DNA of 64,000 nucleotides from Acidocella aminolytica 101 = DSM 11237 (GTDB lineage: Bacteria; Pseudomonadota; Alphaproteobacteria; Acetobacterales; Acetobacteraceae). The notes under the pieces were generated by a model. The model worked only from the letters and a program-made list of their open reading frames with translations, searched no databases and was not told where the DNA came from. The translations under genes and the position numbers were made by a program. Positions 34,598 through 43,526 of the stretch are shown one piece after another (within the stretch, counting starts at the first letter, position 1; each line of letters begins with the position of its first letter). The stretch spans positions 62,001 to 126,000 of the forward strand of contig NZ_FQVJ01000006.1 of NCBI RefSeq assembly GCF_900129125.1, in the 5' to 3' direction.

Positions 34598-37500
34598 TCA
34601 GTACAAATCCCGAAGATAGCGCTTATCAGTAATCATTTTATCTAAATATGCGTTAGCAGCGCTTCGGTCCATGCAGCCGTGTAAGCCAAGAATTCCACAT
34701 AGGCTTTCGTGTACATCTTTTGCCATGCACGCGGCATCGCCACAGATATAAAGATGCGCACCATCCTGAAGCCACGTCCAAAGCTGTGCGCCTTCCTCAC
34801 GCAGCCTGTCCTGCACATAGATTTTTTGCACTTGGTCACGCGAGAAAGCCGTGGTGAGGTGATGCAGAAATCCATCGCGCGCCAGCGCCTCCAACTCTTC
34901 ACGATAATAGAAATCGCTGGCTTCCCGTTGCTCACCGAACACCAACCAGTTGCGGCCCTTGGCGTTACGGGCTCGGCGCTCCTGCAAAAACCCCCGGAAC
35001 GGCGCAATGCCGGTACCCGGACCGATCATGATGATGGACGTGGCATCGTCCGCCGGCAGATGAAAATGCCCGGAGGGCTGAATGAACAGCCCGGCCCCCG
35101 TTGCGCGGTCCGCCAGAAAGCGCGAGCAGAGCCCGCCACTGGGCCGGCCGGCGAATTCATGGCGAACGATGTTCACTGTCAGATGCACTTCACCGGGATG
35201 AACACTCTGACTGGAGGAAATAGAATAAAGGCGCGGGGTGAGCGGTTTTAAAACACCCAGCCATTCCTCCGGCGTGGCGCAAACGGTAAATTCCACCAGC
35301 ACATCCCGTAATTGCCGGCCCCAAAGCCAAGCCTGCCGGGTTGGGTCATCCTGCGCCGGGAGTTGTACGGCCAGCGCCGGATCGCGCTCGGCGCAGAAGG
35401 CCAGCAGCGGCGGAGTCAGGCGGGAAATATCGCGCTTAGCCAACGCCTCGGGGGCTAGCCCCATCAGCTTGGCCATCTCCTCCAGCAGAGCTGGATCGTT
35501 TTCCGGCCAGACGCCCAATGCATCACCTGGCTGATAGCTGAGGCCGGATTCGGCCAGATCAAACACCAGATGCCGCGTTTCCTTTTCGGAACCTGAGGCA
35601 TTCAAGCGGCGATTACCGGCCAACCGCGCCAGGAACGGGTTGGCGCGGGAAATAGCGGGCGTCGCCGTTGGAGCCAGGGCGGCTTCCTGCTGGCCGAGAG
35701 CTTCTTGCGCTCGCGCCAGCCAGGTTTGCACCTTGTCATCCTCGCCCGGCTCGCAATTCCAACGCGGCAGCAAGGGCTGCGCGCCCAGCGCGGCCAGGCG
35801 TGTTTCCAGCCGGGCGCCAAAGCCGCAGAACTGGGCGTAAGCCGAATCCCCGAAGGCCAGTACGCCAAAGCGCAATGCCTCCAGTCTCGGCGCGGTTTCC
35901 GCTGCCAGGGCTTGCCAAAAGCGGTCGCCATTATCCGGCGCCTCGCCATCTCCAAAAGTGCTGGCAAACACGAACACCGTGCCGGAGAGCGCGGATGGGG
36001 TCACATCATTCAATGCCCGCACTTCGGCATTCAGGCGCTGCGCTGCCTCCCGCGCATACCCCTCCGCCGTGCCGGTTTGCGAGGCGTAGAGAATGGTCAC
36101 TGCCGCCGCCCCTGGTTCCGGTGCGCGGGAAAGCAACCCTGCCAGCAGGCCGTTGAGATAGAGCAACCGCTCCGGCGCCAGCGGCGCGTTGGCGGGCAAT
36201 TTGGGGATTCCAGTGGGGTTCAGGCTATAGCCTTGCAGGAAGCCGTGCAGATAAAGCCGCTCTTCCACCGCCAGTTCCGGCAGGGCGATTTTGGTTCCCA
36301 GAAGCGCGCTCATGGGCGCCGGCGCTTCAGGCACAAGCATGGCCGGCTTAATGGCTTCCACCCGCGCCAGCGCCACAGCGCAGATTTTATATTCCGGCTG
36401 TAGGGAAATTTCGTCCACCGCAGCATTGGTGATCTGGTTGATGGCGAGATCGTCCCCGAACACATCGTTCCAATGAAAGGGAGCGAACAAGCAACCGGGC
36501 TGCACGCGGCCGCTGACCAAAGCGGGCAGCACAGCGCGGCCACGGCGGGAACGCAGTTCCAGGCTGTCCCCCTCCAGGAGCCCTAACGCCGCAGCATCCT
36601 GCGCGTGAATCTCCACGAACGGGCCGGTATTGAGCCTGTTGAGGGCGGGCACTTTCCCGGTTTTGGTGAGGGTGTGCCACTGGTGCTGCACCCGGCCGGT
36701 ATTCAGGGTGAAAGGAAACGCCTCATCCGGCATCTCGGCGGGCGGCATACAGGGGCGTGGGTAGAACTGCGCCCTGCCGGAGGCGGCGGGAAAAAGTGGC
36801 GCGCCGCTTTCCATGTAGCGCACCGGATTGCGTGACGCGGCCTCCGGGCCGATGGGCCATTGCAGAGGGGTTTGCGCCAACCGGGCATGGCTGGCGCCGG
36901 AAATATCGTAGCCGGTGCGGGGATTGGAAAACCGCCTGATTTCATCGAAGATTTCGGCGGCGTTGTCATAGGCGAAGCCAGAATAGCCCATGGCTTTGGC
37001 CACCTCCGCCAACAATTGCCAATCCGCCATCGCCTCGCCGGGCGGGGGCACGGCCTGGGAAGCAAGCGTCATGTTTCGTTCGGAGTTCACCATCACCCCG
37101 TCCGCCTCGGCCCATAGGGCACCAGGCAGCAGAATATCCGCATAGGGGGCGGTTTCCGTGTCCAGATAGGCATCCTGTACAATCACCAATTCCGCCGCCT
37201 TCAGCCCGGCGATGGTGCGGCTGCGCGCCGGCATGCTGGCCACCGGGTTGGTACAGATGATCCAACATGCCTTGATTCGGCCTTGCGCCATCTCATCAAA
37301 CATATCCACCGCCCCAGTAGCGGGGGCGTTTCGCAACGTGCCTAGGGGCAGGTTCCAGATGGTTTCGGTGAAGGCGCGGTCTTCCGCATTTTTTGCCGAA
37401 CGCTGGCCGGGCAGGCCAGGGCCCATATAGCCCATCTCGCGCCCGCCCATGGCGTTGGGCTGGCCGGTAAGGGAGAATGGCCCCGCGCCGGTGCGGCAGA

Positions 37501-38455
37501 TGGCGCCGGTGGCCAGATGCAGATTGCAAAGCGCATTGGTGTTCCAAGTGCCTCGTACGCTCTGGTTCAGTCCCATCGTCCAAAGGCTGACGAAACGCCG
37601 GCTGCGGCCGATCCATGCGGCGGCCTGACGAATATCGGCCTCTGCCAGCCCGGTCATCTCCGCCACGCGCAGCAGGGTGTAGTCTTCCAGCAAGGGCAGC
37701 ATCGCGCCCCACCCTTCGGTATGGGCGGCGATGAAGGCGGGATCGGTTTTCCCCGCCTCGTGCAGCAGACGCAGAATACCGTTGATGAGCGCGATGTCGC
37801 TGCCTGGCCTAGGTTGCAGGAACAGATCCGCCTTGTCCGCCGTAGCGCTGCGGCGCGGGTCCACCACGATCAGCTTGGCACCCTGCTTAACGCGATCCAT
37901 AAGGCGCAGGAACAGAATGGGGTGGCAATCCGCCATGTTGGCGCCGATGACCAGGAAGGTATCGGCATGGTCCAGATCGTCATAGGAGCCGGGCGGTGCA
38001 TCCGCGCCTAGAGAAAGCTTGTAGCCAGAGGCGGCGCTGGCCATGCAAAGGCGGGAATTGGCCTCGACATGGCGTGTACGAATGAAACCTTTCGCCAGCT
38101 TGTTGGCGAGATATTGCGCCTCCAGAGACATTTGGCCGGAGATATAGAAGCCCACTGCATCCGGGCCATGTGCCTCAATAACCTCTTGAAGCTGCCTTGC
38201 AGTTTGCGCAATCGCCATGCTTAGGGGCACGGGCCGTTGCTCATCCTCCCGCACCGGACGCAGATAGGCGCTGGCCAAACGCCCTTGCGTCAGCGGCACG
38301 TGGCATGTCTGGCCCTTGGTGCAGAGCCGCCCCTTGTTGGCGGGGTGAGATTTGTCCCCGCTGACCTTGGTGACGCGCCCATCTTCCACCTGCAGCACAA
38401 TGCCACACCCCACCCCGCAAAAGGGGCAGACGGATTTTACGGCTTCTGTGTTCAT
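34598..38455 (-). CDS. nasA: assimilatory nitrate reductase fused to CysJ-like diflavin reductase
   Basis: 1285-residue fusion. The N-terminal half is a molybdopterin nitrate reductase: the [4Fe-4S] cysteines Cys10, 13, 17 (CPFCGVGC) and Cys45, then the Mo-bisMGD domains to about residue 700. From about residue 785 a flavodoxin-like FMN domain (TILYASQTGTAEGYAREAA) follows, then a CysJ-type FAD domain (RLYSISSSQS) and an NADPH domain (GPGTGIAPFRGFLQERRA). Nitrate is thus reduced to nitrite with NADPH electrons inside one chain, with no need for NasC or ferredoxin. ATG 38455 lies 19 bp after the cobA stop; the open frame runs back to 38533. Last gene of the nas operon. Confidence 0.9.
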   Translation of the reverse strand: MNTEAVKSVCPFCGVGCGIVLQVEDGRVTKVSGDKSHPANKGRLCTKGQTCHVPLTQGRLASAYLRPVREDEQRPVPLSMAIAQTARQLQEVIEAHGPDAVGFYISGQMSLEAQYLANKLAKGFIRTRHVEANSRLCMASAASGYKLSLGADAPPGSYDDLDHADTFLVIGANMADCHPILFLRLMDRVKQGAKLIVVDPRRSATADKADLFLQPRPGSDIALINGILRLLHEAGKTDPAFIAAHTEGWGAMLPLLEDYTLLRVAEMTGLAEADIRQAAAWIGRSRRFVSLWTMGLNQSVRGTWNTNALCNLHLATGAICRTGAGPFSLTGQPNAMGGREMGYMGPGLPGQRSAKNAEDRAFTETIWNLPLGTLRNAPATGAVDMFDEMAQGRIKACWIICTNPVASMPARSRTIAGLKAAELVIVQDAYLDTETAPYADILLPGALWAEADGVMVNSERNMTLASQAVPPPGEAMADWQLLAEVAKAMGYSGFAYDNAAEIFDEIRRFSNPRTGYDISGASHARLAQTPLQWPIGPEAASRNPVRYMESGAPLFPAASGRAQFYPRPCMPPAEMPDEAFPFTLNTGRVQHQWHTLTKTGKVPALNRLNTGPFVEIHAQDAAALGLLEGDSLELRSRRGRAVLPALVSGRVQPGCLFAPFHWNDVFGDDLAINQITNAAVDEISLQPEYKICAVALARVEAIKPAMLVPEAPAPMSALLGTKIALPELAVEERLYLHGFLQGYSLNPTGIPKLPANAPLAPERLLYLNGLLAGLLSRAPEPGAAAVTILYASQTGTAEGYAREAAQRLNAEVRALNDVTPSALSGTVFVFASTFGDGEAPDNGDRFWQALAAETAPRLEALRFGVLAFGDSAYAQFCGFGARLETRLAALGAQPLLPRWNCEPGEDDKVQTWLARAQEALGQQEAALAPTATPAISRANPFLARLAGNRRLNASGSEKETRHLVFDLAESGLSYQPGDALGVWPENDPALLEEMAKLMGLAPEALAKRDISRLTPPLLAFCAERDPALAVQLPAQDDPTRQAWLWGRQLRDVLVEFTVCATPEEWLGVLKPLTPRLYSISSSQSVHPGEVHLTVNIVRHEFAGRPSGGLCSRFLADRATGAGLFIQPSGHFHLPADDATSIIMIGPGTGIAPFRGFLQERRARNAKGRNWLVFGEQREASDFYYREELEALARDGFLHHLTTAFSRDQVQKIYVQDRLREEGAQLWTWLQDGAHLYICGDAACMAKDVHESLCGILGLHGCMDRSAANAYLDKMITDKRYLRDLY

Positions 38456-38474
38456 GCCATCCAATTGCTCGGCC

Positions 38475-39224
38475 TCAGGCAAAAGCTTCGGCCAGAAGGC
38501 TGGCGGGGTGGCGTTTTGCCAACGCATCGCCAACCAGAATCAGCACCGGCCCCTCCCCTGCTTCGCGCAGAGCTCCGGGCAAGCTACCCGCCGTGCTGTT
38601 GATGATACGCTCATCCGGCCTTGAGACATTCTCGATGGCGAGGGCTGGCGTTGCCGGGTCCAGCCCGCCTTCCACCAGATGCGCCGCGAAGCCGCCGAAA
38701 CTTTGCGCGCCCATATACACCGCCAGAGTGCCGCCCTTCTGCGCCAGGGCGGCAAAATCATGCCCGGGGATTGAACCATCCGCCGCATGGCCCGCGACAA
38801 AATGCACCGCGCGCGACACCAGGCGCTGGGTGAGTGAGCGCTTGAGCGAGGCGGATGCCGCCAGGGCAGCAGTGATGCCGGGCACAATCTCATAAGCGAT
38901 ACCGGCCGCTTCCAGCGCCTGCATTTCCTCCGTAGCGCGGCCGAAGATCATCGGGTCGCCGCCTTTCAACCGCAGCACGATGCCGTCGCTGGCCAGTGCC
39001 TCCTGCACCAACAGCGCGCAAATCTCGTCCTGCGTCGCGGAATGGCGGCCGCAGCGTTTGCCAACATCGATAAGCTGCGCTGCCGGATTGGCAAGAGCGA
39101 GGATCTCCTCGCTCACCAGCGAATCATGCAGAATAACGGTAGAAATTTGCAGCAGGCGCAGTGCCCTTACTGTGAGCAGGTCCGGGTTGCCCGGCCCCGC
39201 CCCGGCCAGAAACACGCGGCTCAT
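38475..39224 (-). CDS. cobA: uroporphyrinogen-III C-methyltransferase
   Basis: SUMT of 249 residues that makes precorrin-2 by two SAM-dependent methylations, the first step toward the siroheme needed by NirB. Motifs: VFLAGAGPGNPDLLTVRALR at the start, LRLKGGDPMIFGRATEEMQ and YEIVPGITAALA. No CysG-type dehydrogenase/chelatase domain is present, so siroheme completion depends on another gene. It overlaps the nirD stop by 4 bp and belongs to the nas operon. Confidence 0.92.
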   Translation of the reverse strand: MSRVFLAGAGPGNPDLLTVRALRLLQISTVILHDSLVSEEILALANPAAQLIDVGKRCGRHSATQDEICALLVQEALASDGIVLRLKGGDPMIFGRATEEMQALEAAGIAYEIVPGITAALAASASLKRSLTQRLVSRAVHFVAGHAADGSIPGHDFAALAQKGGTLAVYMGAQSFGGFAAHLVEGGLDPATPALAIENVSRPDERIINSTAGSLPGALREAGEGPVLILVGDALAKRHPASLLAEAFA

Positions 39225-39547
39225 GGCGCTACCGCCAGCAACACGCGGCCATTTTCCAGCTTCACACTAAAACGCTTGGTACATCCATCATCCGGCCCCT
39301 CCACCTCACCGGTTTCCAACGAGATCACCCAGGCGTGCAGCGGGCAAGTGACGGAGGTGCCATGCACGATGCCCTGGCTGAGCGGGCCGTGCTTGTGCGG
39401 GCATTGATCGCGCAGGGCGAACACGCGGTCATCTGCAGTGCGGAAGATGGCGATGTCGCCCATGGCGGTTTTCACACAGCGCGCACCAAGACGAGGAATA
39501 TCAGCGAGGGCACCGACGTCTGTGAAAATCGGAGAGATCATGTTCAT
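39221..39547 (-). CDS. nirD: nitrite reductase (NAD(P)H) small subunit, Rieske type
   Basis: 108 residues. Rieske-like domain with complete [2Fe-2S] ligands: CPHKHG (Cys-x-His) and CPLHAW (Cys-x2-His), unlike enteric NirD, which lacks them. Small partner of NirB for six-electron reduction of nitrite to ammonium. The start codon overlaps the nirB stop (TAATG), a sign of coupled translation. Confidence 0.9.
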   Translation of the reverse strand: MNMISPIFTDVGALADIPRLGARCVKTAMGDIAIFRTADDRVFALRDQCPHKHGPLSQGIVHGTSVTCPLHAWVISLETGEVEGPDDGCTKRFSVKLENGRVLLAVAP

Positions 39548-41985
39548 TACACCAACTCCGCAAGCGGTTGATATTTCTGCCGATGTTTCGAGGCTTCCTC
39601 AGCCCAGGGATCGATCTGCGAGAAGCTTTGCGCATACAGAAATTTCGCATAGAGCGCTTTGCGGTTTGCCTCGTCATCAACCATCTGCGCCTGCACATAT
39701 TTGAGACCCACACGCTCCACCCACGGGGCCGTGCGTTCCAGATAGCGCGCCTCTTGCCGGTAAAGTTGCAAGAATGCACCACAATATTCTAGAACCTCAT
39801 CATCCGTCGTTACCTTGCAGAGCAGATCCGTGGCACGAACCTTTATGCCGGCATTGCCGCCAACATGCAGGTCCCATCCGGCCTCGGTAGCCACCACGCC
39901 GAAATCCTTGATCGTCGCTTCCGCGCAATTGCGCGGGCAGCCTGAGACAGCCAACTTCACCTTATGCGGATGCCAAGAGCCCCAGGTCATCTTTTCCAGC
40001 GCGATGCCCATAGCGGTGGAATCCTGCGTGCCGAAGCGGCACCATTCGGACCCCACGCAGGTTTTCACGGTGCGCAATGCCTTGCCATAAGCATGGCCAG
40101 AAACCATACCGGCGGCGTTGAGGTCCGCCCATACCGCGGGCAGATCCTCCTTTTTCACGCCAAACATATCCACGCGCTGGCCACCGGTGATCTTCACCGT
40201 GGGGATTGCGAATTTCTCGCACACATCGGCTATGGCACGCAGCTCCTTCGCGGAGGTGACCCCACCCCACATACGCGGAACGACGGAATAAGTGCCGTCC
40301 TTTTGGATATTGGCGTGCACACGCTCGTTTACGAAGCGTGATCGCGAATCATCCTGATATTCTCCGGGCCATTCGCACAACAGATAGAAATTCAAGGCCG
40401 GGCGGCAGGAGGCGCAGCCATCGGGCGTGGTCCATTCCAGCGCCTGCATCACGGCGGGAATACTCTTGAGACCTTGGGAGCGAATGCGCTGGCGCACCTC
40501 ATCGTGCCCATGGCTGGTGCATTTGCACATCGGCTTCACCGTGGCGGGCTTAAAGTCGGCACCCAGGGTGAGCTTCAGCAGCCCTTCCACTAACCCCGTG
40601 CAAGAGCCACAAGATGCCGAAGCCTTGGTGCAGGCGCGCACATCATCCACGCTGGCGCTGCCGGCTTCGATAGCCTTGACGATGGTGCCTTTCTTCACGC
40701 CATTGCAGCCACAAATCTCGGCATCCTCGCCCAACATCGCCAGGCTCTCATGCGGGTCCGCAGCCGTGCTCACAGGACCGTGAATCACGGTTTCCCGTAA
40801 GGCACCGAGATCCTCGCCATCCTTCAGAAGCTGGAAATACCAGTTGGAATCGGATGCATCCCCAAAGCACACCACACCGGCCAGCCGGTTTTCCCTCAGG
40901 ACTAGGCGTTTATAAACACCGCGCGCGGCATCGCGCAGCACAATATCCTCAGCGCCCTCGCCGCCCAGGAAATCACCCGCCGAAAACATCTCGATGCCCG
41001 AGACCTTCAGGCGCGTGCCCGTGGCCACGGGCGCGAAAGCGGTTTGCGCGACGCCGGTGAGATGATCCGCCGCGATTTTCGCCATGTCCCAAATGGGCGC
41101 CACCAAGCCAAAACATTGCTTCTCGAACTCGATGCATTCGCCGATCGCAAATACATCCGGGTCTGAGGTGCGCATCGCGGCGTCAACCTTGATGCCCCGG
41201 TCGCACTCCAGCCCCACGGCGCGGGCCAGCCCCGCATTGGGGCGGATGCCAACAGCCATCACCACCAGATCTGCCTCAATGCGCGTGCCGTCCTTCAGGC
41301 GCACGGCGGTAACGGCACCGTCTTCACCTTCGCCTTCCAATTCTTCTGTGTTGGCATCAGTAAAAATTTGCATTCCCCGGGCCAAAAGATTCTGCTCCAG
41401 TAGGTGCGCGGCTGAGGAATCCAACTGGCGTTCCATGAGGGTAGGCATCAGATGCACCACCGCCACCTCCATGCCGCGCAGATTAAGCCCATGCGCCGCC
41501 TCAAGCCCCAGCAGCCCGCCGCCTATGACCACGGCTTTCCGGCTGGGTTGGGCAATGGCCAGCATGTCGTCCACATCCGCCTTGGAACGGAAGGTCATCA
41601 CACCCGGCCGCCCGGCACCAGGCAGCGGCAGCGTGATTGGGTTAGATCCGGTAGCAATCAGCAACTTATCGTAAGCGCGCTCCGTACCACCATGTCCGCG
41701 CACGATCTTTTTCGCGCGGTCAATCCAGTCCACATGCTCGCCCGCCACCAGATCGATCTGGTTTTCCTTGTACCAGTCGAGCGAGTTGATCACGATCTGA
41801 TCGAAACTCTTGTCACCCGCCAGCAACGGTGAAAGCATGATACGATCGTAGTTCGGATGAACTTCTGCACCAAACACCGCTATTTCGAATTTCCTAGGTG
41901 CGCGCTTAAGAATTTCCTGAACTGTTCGCATTCCGGCCAAGCCGTTTCCGACTATCACCAATTTTTCGACGCCCACGGCGAACAC
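39547..41985 (-). CDS. nirB: nitrite reductase (NAD(P)H) large subunit
   Basis: 812 residues. An FAD/NAD domain at the start (KLVIVGNGLAGMRTVQEIL) is followed by a BFD-like [2Fe-2S] domain (CGCNGVKKGTIVKAI and CTKASASCGSCTGLV), then the sulfite/nitrite reductase repeats with the siroheme-[4Fe-4S] cysteines in KTCVGSEWCRFG and VSGCPRNCAEATIKDFG. It reduces nitrite to ammonium in the cytoplasm with NirD. It lies 51 bp after narK in the same operon. Length and all cofactor motifs are intact. Confidence 0.95.
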   Translation of the reverse strand: MFAVGVEKLVIVGNGLAGMRTVQEILKRAPRKFEIAVFGAEVHPNYDRIMLSPLLAGDKSFDQIVINSLDWYKENQIDLVAGEHVDWIDRAKKIVRGHGGTERAYDKLLIATGSNPITLPLPGAGRPGVMTFRSKADVDDMLAIAQPSRKAVVIGGGLLGLEAAHGLNLRGMEVAVVHLMPTLMERQLDSSAAHLLEQNLLARGMQIFTDANTEELEGEGEDGAVTAVRLKDGTRIEADLVVMAVGIRPNAGLARAVGLECDRGIKVDAAMRTSDPDVFAIGECIEFEKQCFGLVAPIWDMAKIAADHLTGVAQTAFAPVATGTRLKVSGIEMFSAGDFLGGEGAEDIVLRDAARGVYKRLVLRENRLAGVVCFGDASDSNWYFQLLKDGEDLGALRETVIHGPVSTAADPHESLAMLGEDAEICGCNGVKKGTIVKAIEAGSASVDDVRACTKASASCGSCTGLVEGLLKLTLGADFKPATVKPMCKCTSHGHDEVRQRIRSQGLKSIPAVMQALEWTTPDGCASCRPALNFYLLCEWPGEYQDDSRSRFVNERVHANIQKDGTYSVVPRMWGGVTSAKELRAIADVCEKFAIPTVKITGGQRVDMFGVKKEDLPAVWADLNAAGMVSGHAYGKALRTVKTCVGSEWCRFGTQDSTAMGIALEKMTWGSWHPHKVKLAVSGCPRNCAEATIKDFGVVATEAGWDLHVGGNAGIKVRATDLLCKVTTDDEVLEYCGAFLQLYRQEARYLERTAPWVERVGLKYVQAQMVDDEANRKALYAKFLYAQSFSQIDPWAEEASKHRQKYQPLAELV

Positions 41986-42036
41986 TCCTTATGATTACAT
42001 GCCCCGGCACGTTCCAGTGCTGGGGATCGCGTTTTG

Positions 42037-43263
42037 TCAGATACGAACGGAACCTTCTTCATAACCGCGAGAAAAGCTCATGCGCCATTCATTGCGGACA
42101 ATGTTGATGCCAATGAAGGCAATCAATGAAACAACAGCGAAGATCAGGAAACCATCCTGGTAAGATCCAGTCCATTGCTTTGAAAAGCCGAGGGAAGATG
42201 CCAAGAAAAAGCCTCCCAGCCCGCCCGCGCAACCAACCACACCGGTGACGACGCCGATCTCTTTCACATACCGCACTGGGACAAGCTGGAACACTGCACC
42301 ATTACCGGTGCCCAACGCGAACATGGCGATGGCGAAAGTGCCCAGCGCAGAAGCCGAATTTGGCAAACCGAAACTCACCGTAACCAGCGCCGCACAGGCC
42401 AGTGCGTAAAGCACCGCCAGCACGTTGATGCCGCCCACACGGTCCGCCAGCCAGCCGCCGATGGGCCGGAACAACGAGCCCACAAACACACAGGCCGCGC
42501 TTGAATAGCCCGCCTGCACCGGGGTGAGGCCGTATTGTGTGTGGAAGTAAATTGGCAAGGAAGAGGCGAGCCCGACAAAACCGCCGAAGGTCACACCATA
42601 GAACAGCATGAACCAGTACGTGTCCTTCATGCCGAGAACCCGTAGGTAGTAGCTAAGATTTTTCTTCGCCACCTGCTCCGGTGCATCTTTGGCGAGGATA
42701 ATGAACAGCACCAGCACCACCAGCATCACACCCGCTGCCATGCCAAACACATTAGTCCAACCAAAGACCAACCCGAGGCCAGGCGCGAACAAAGCCGCCA
42801 GCACGGTGCCGAAATTTCCTGCCCCCGCCAGGCCCATGGCCTTGCCTTTATGCTCCACCGGATACCAACGTGCGGCCATCGGCAATGCGATAGCGAAGGA
42901 CGCCCCCGCCATGCCCAGCACCACGCCCAGCCCCAGAATGGCAGCAAAGCCCGGTACGCCGAACAGCCAGGCGGCGACAAGACCGAGGATCACAACAATT
43001 TGCGAGAAGATACCTGCCTTTTTGCCACCGATATGGTCGGCCAGCGTGCCGGTGAATAGCCGCAGCAGCGCACCCGCCAGAACCGGCGTGGCGACCATCA
43101 AACCCTTATGGGCGGGGTCGAGATTGAGCGCCTTGGCAATCTGAATGCCCAGCGGTCCCAACAACACCCAGCACATGAAGCTGAGATCGAAATACAGAAA
43201 TGCGGCCAGCAATGTGGCAAAATGGCCGGATTTGAGAAAGCTCTTGCCTAGTGCTTGAGACAT
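42037..43263 (-). CDS. narK: nitrate/nitrite MFS transporter (NNP family)
   Basis: 408 residues with about 12 membrane segments. NNP-family signatures are GAGNFGTVLAALFAPGL and a second Gly-rich segment GTGNGAVFQLVPVRY; a further conserved stretch is RLFTGTLADHIGGKK. It imports nitrate (or exchanges nitrite) at the inner membrane for assimilation. The ATG at 43263 with AGGTG upstream was chosen; an upstream extension to 43296 is unlikely. First structural gene behind the NasT-type leader. Could equally be called nasA-type transporter in other species. Confidence 0.9.
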   Translation of the reverse strand: MSQALGKSFLKSGHFATLLAAFLYFDLSFMCWVLLGPLGIQIAKALNLDPAHKGLMVATPVLAGALLRLFTGTLADHIGGKKAGIFSQIVVILGLVAAWLFGVPGFAAILGLGVVLGMAGASFAIALPMAARWYPVEHKGKAMGLAGAGNFGTVLAALFAPGLGLVFGWTNVFGMAAGVMLVVLVLFIILAKDAPEQVAKKNLSYYLRVLGMKDTYWFMLFYGVTFGGFVGLASSLPIYFHTQYGLTPVQAGYSSAACVFVGSLFRPIGGWLADRVGGINVLAVLYALACAALVTVSFGLPNSASALGTFAIAMFALGTGNGAVFQLVPVRYVKEIGVVTGVVGCAGGLGGFFLASSLGFSKQWTGSYQDGFLIFAVVSLIAFIGINIVRNEWRMSFSRGYEEGSVRI

Positions 43264-43328
43264 TGAACACCTGGTCGTAGCGCCGTATCGCGCCACACGC
43301 CGGCCATCTTTGGCCCGCTACGTCAAAG

Positions 43329-43348
43329 AATGGGGCTCGCCCCCAATT
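43329..43348 (-). terminator. terminator-like hairpin in the nas leader
   Basis: In the minus-strand transcript, GGGG-GCGAG-CCCC is extended by AGAAU/AUUCU across a one-base bulge, then UUUG. It lies 66 bp before the narK start and directly after the A1/G4 hexaloop stem. The U run is short. By analogy with other NasT leaders it would stop transcription when nitrate is absent. Confidence 0.5.
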
Positions 43349-43352
43349 CTAA

Positions 43353-43379
43353 CTTTCTCAATCTCCGTTGATCGGAAAG
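43353..43379 (-). promoter_or_regulatory. putative NasT (ANTAR) RNA target hairpin
   Basis: In the transcript the stem CUUUC-CGAUC pairs with GAUUG-A-GAAAG (10 pairs, one G-U and one bulged A) around the hexaloop AACGGA. A at loop position 1 and G at position 4 are the bases that ANTAR proteins require. A second upstream stem exists (43383-43398, GCGGC/GCCGC) but its loop GUACAU lacks the A1/G4 pattern. It lies between nasS and narK, where NasT-regulated leaders are found. Confidence 0.55.
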
Positions 43380-43526
43380 TGCGCGGCATGTACGCCGCAT
43401 ATTGCGATGAAGCAGGTATACTGATGAGAACTCAAGCGTGTTTTTTAGAAAAAACGCCAAGCCAAAACGTGTTCAGCCTTTACTTTAATCCTTCAAAACA
43501 AAAGAAAGGCAAATATAGACCAATAT

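Noticed and set aside
35705-36403. 232-codon plus-strand frame opposite nasA
   Set aside because: Antisense to the MoCo/flavodoxin junction of the nitrate reductase, low-complexity Arg/Gly-rich sequence.
43436-43457. Hairpin GCGUUUUUUCUAAAAAACACGC in the nas leader transcript
   Set aside because: Its T run is inside the stem, so it is not a standard terminator, and the loop does not fit the ANTAR pattern; kept only as leader sequence.
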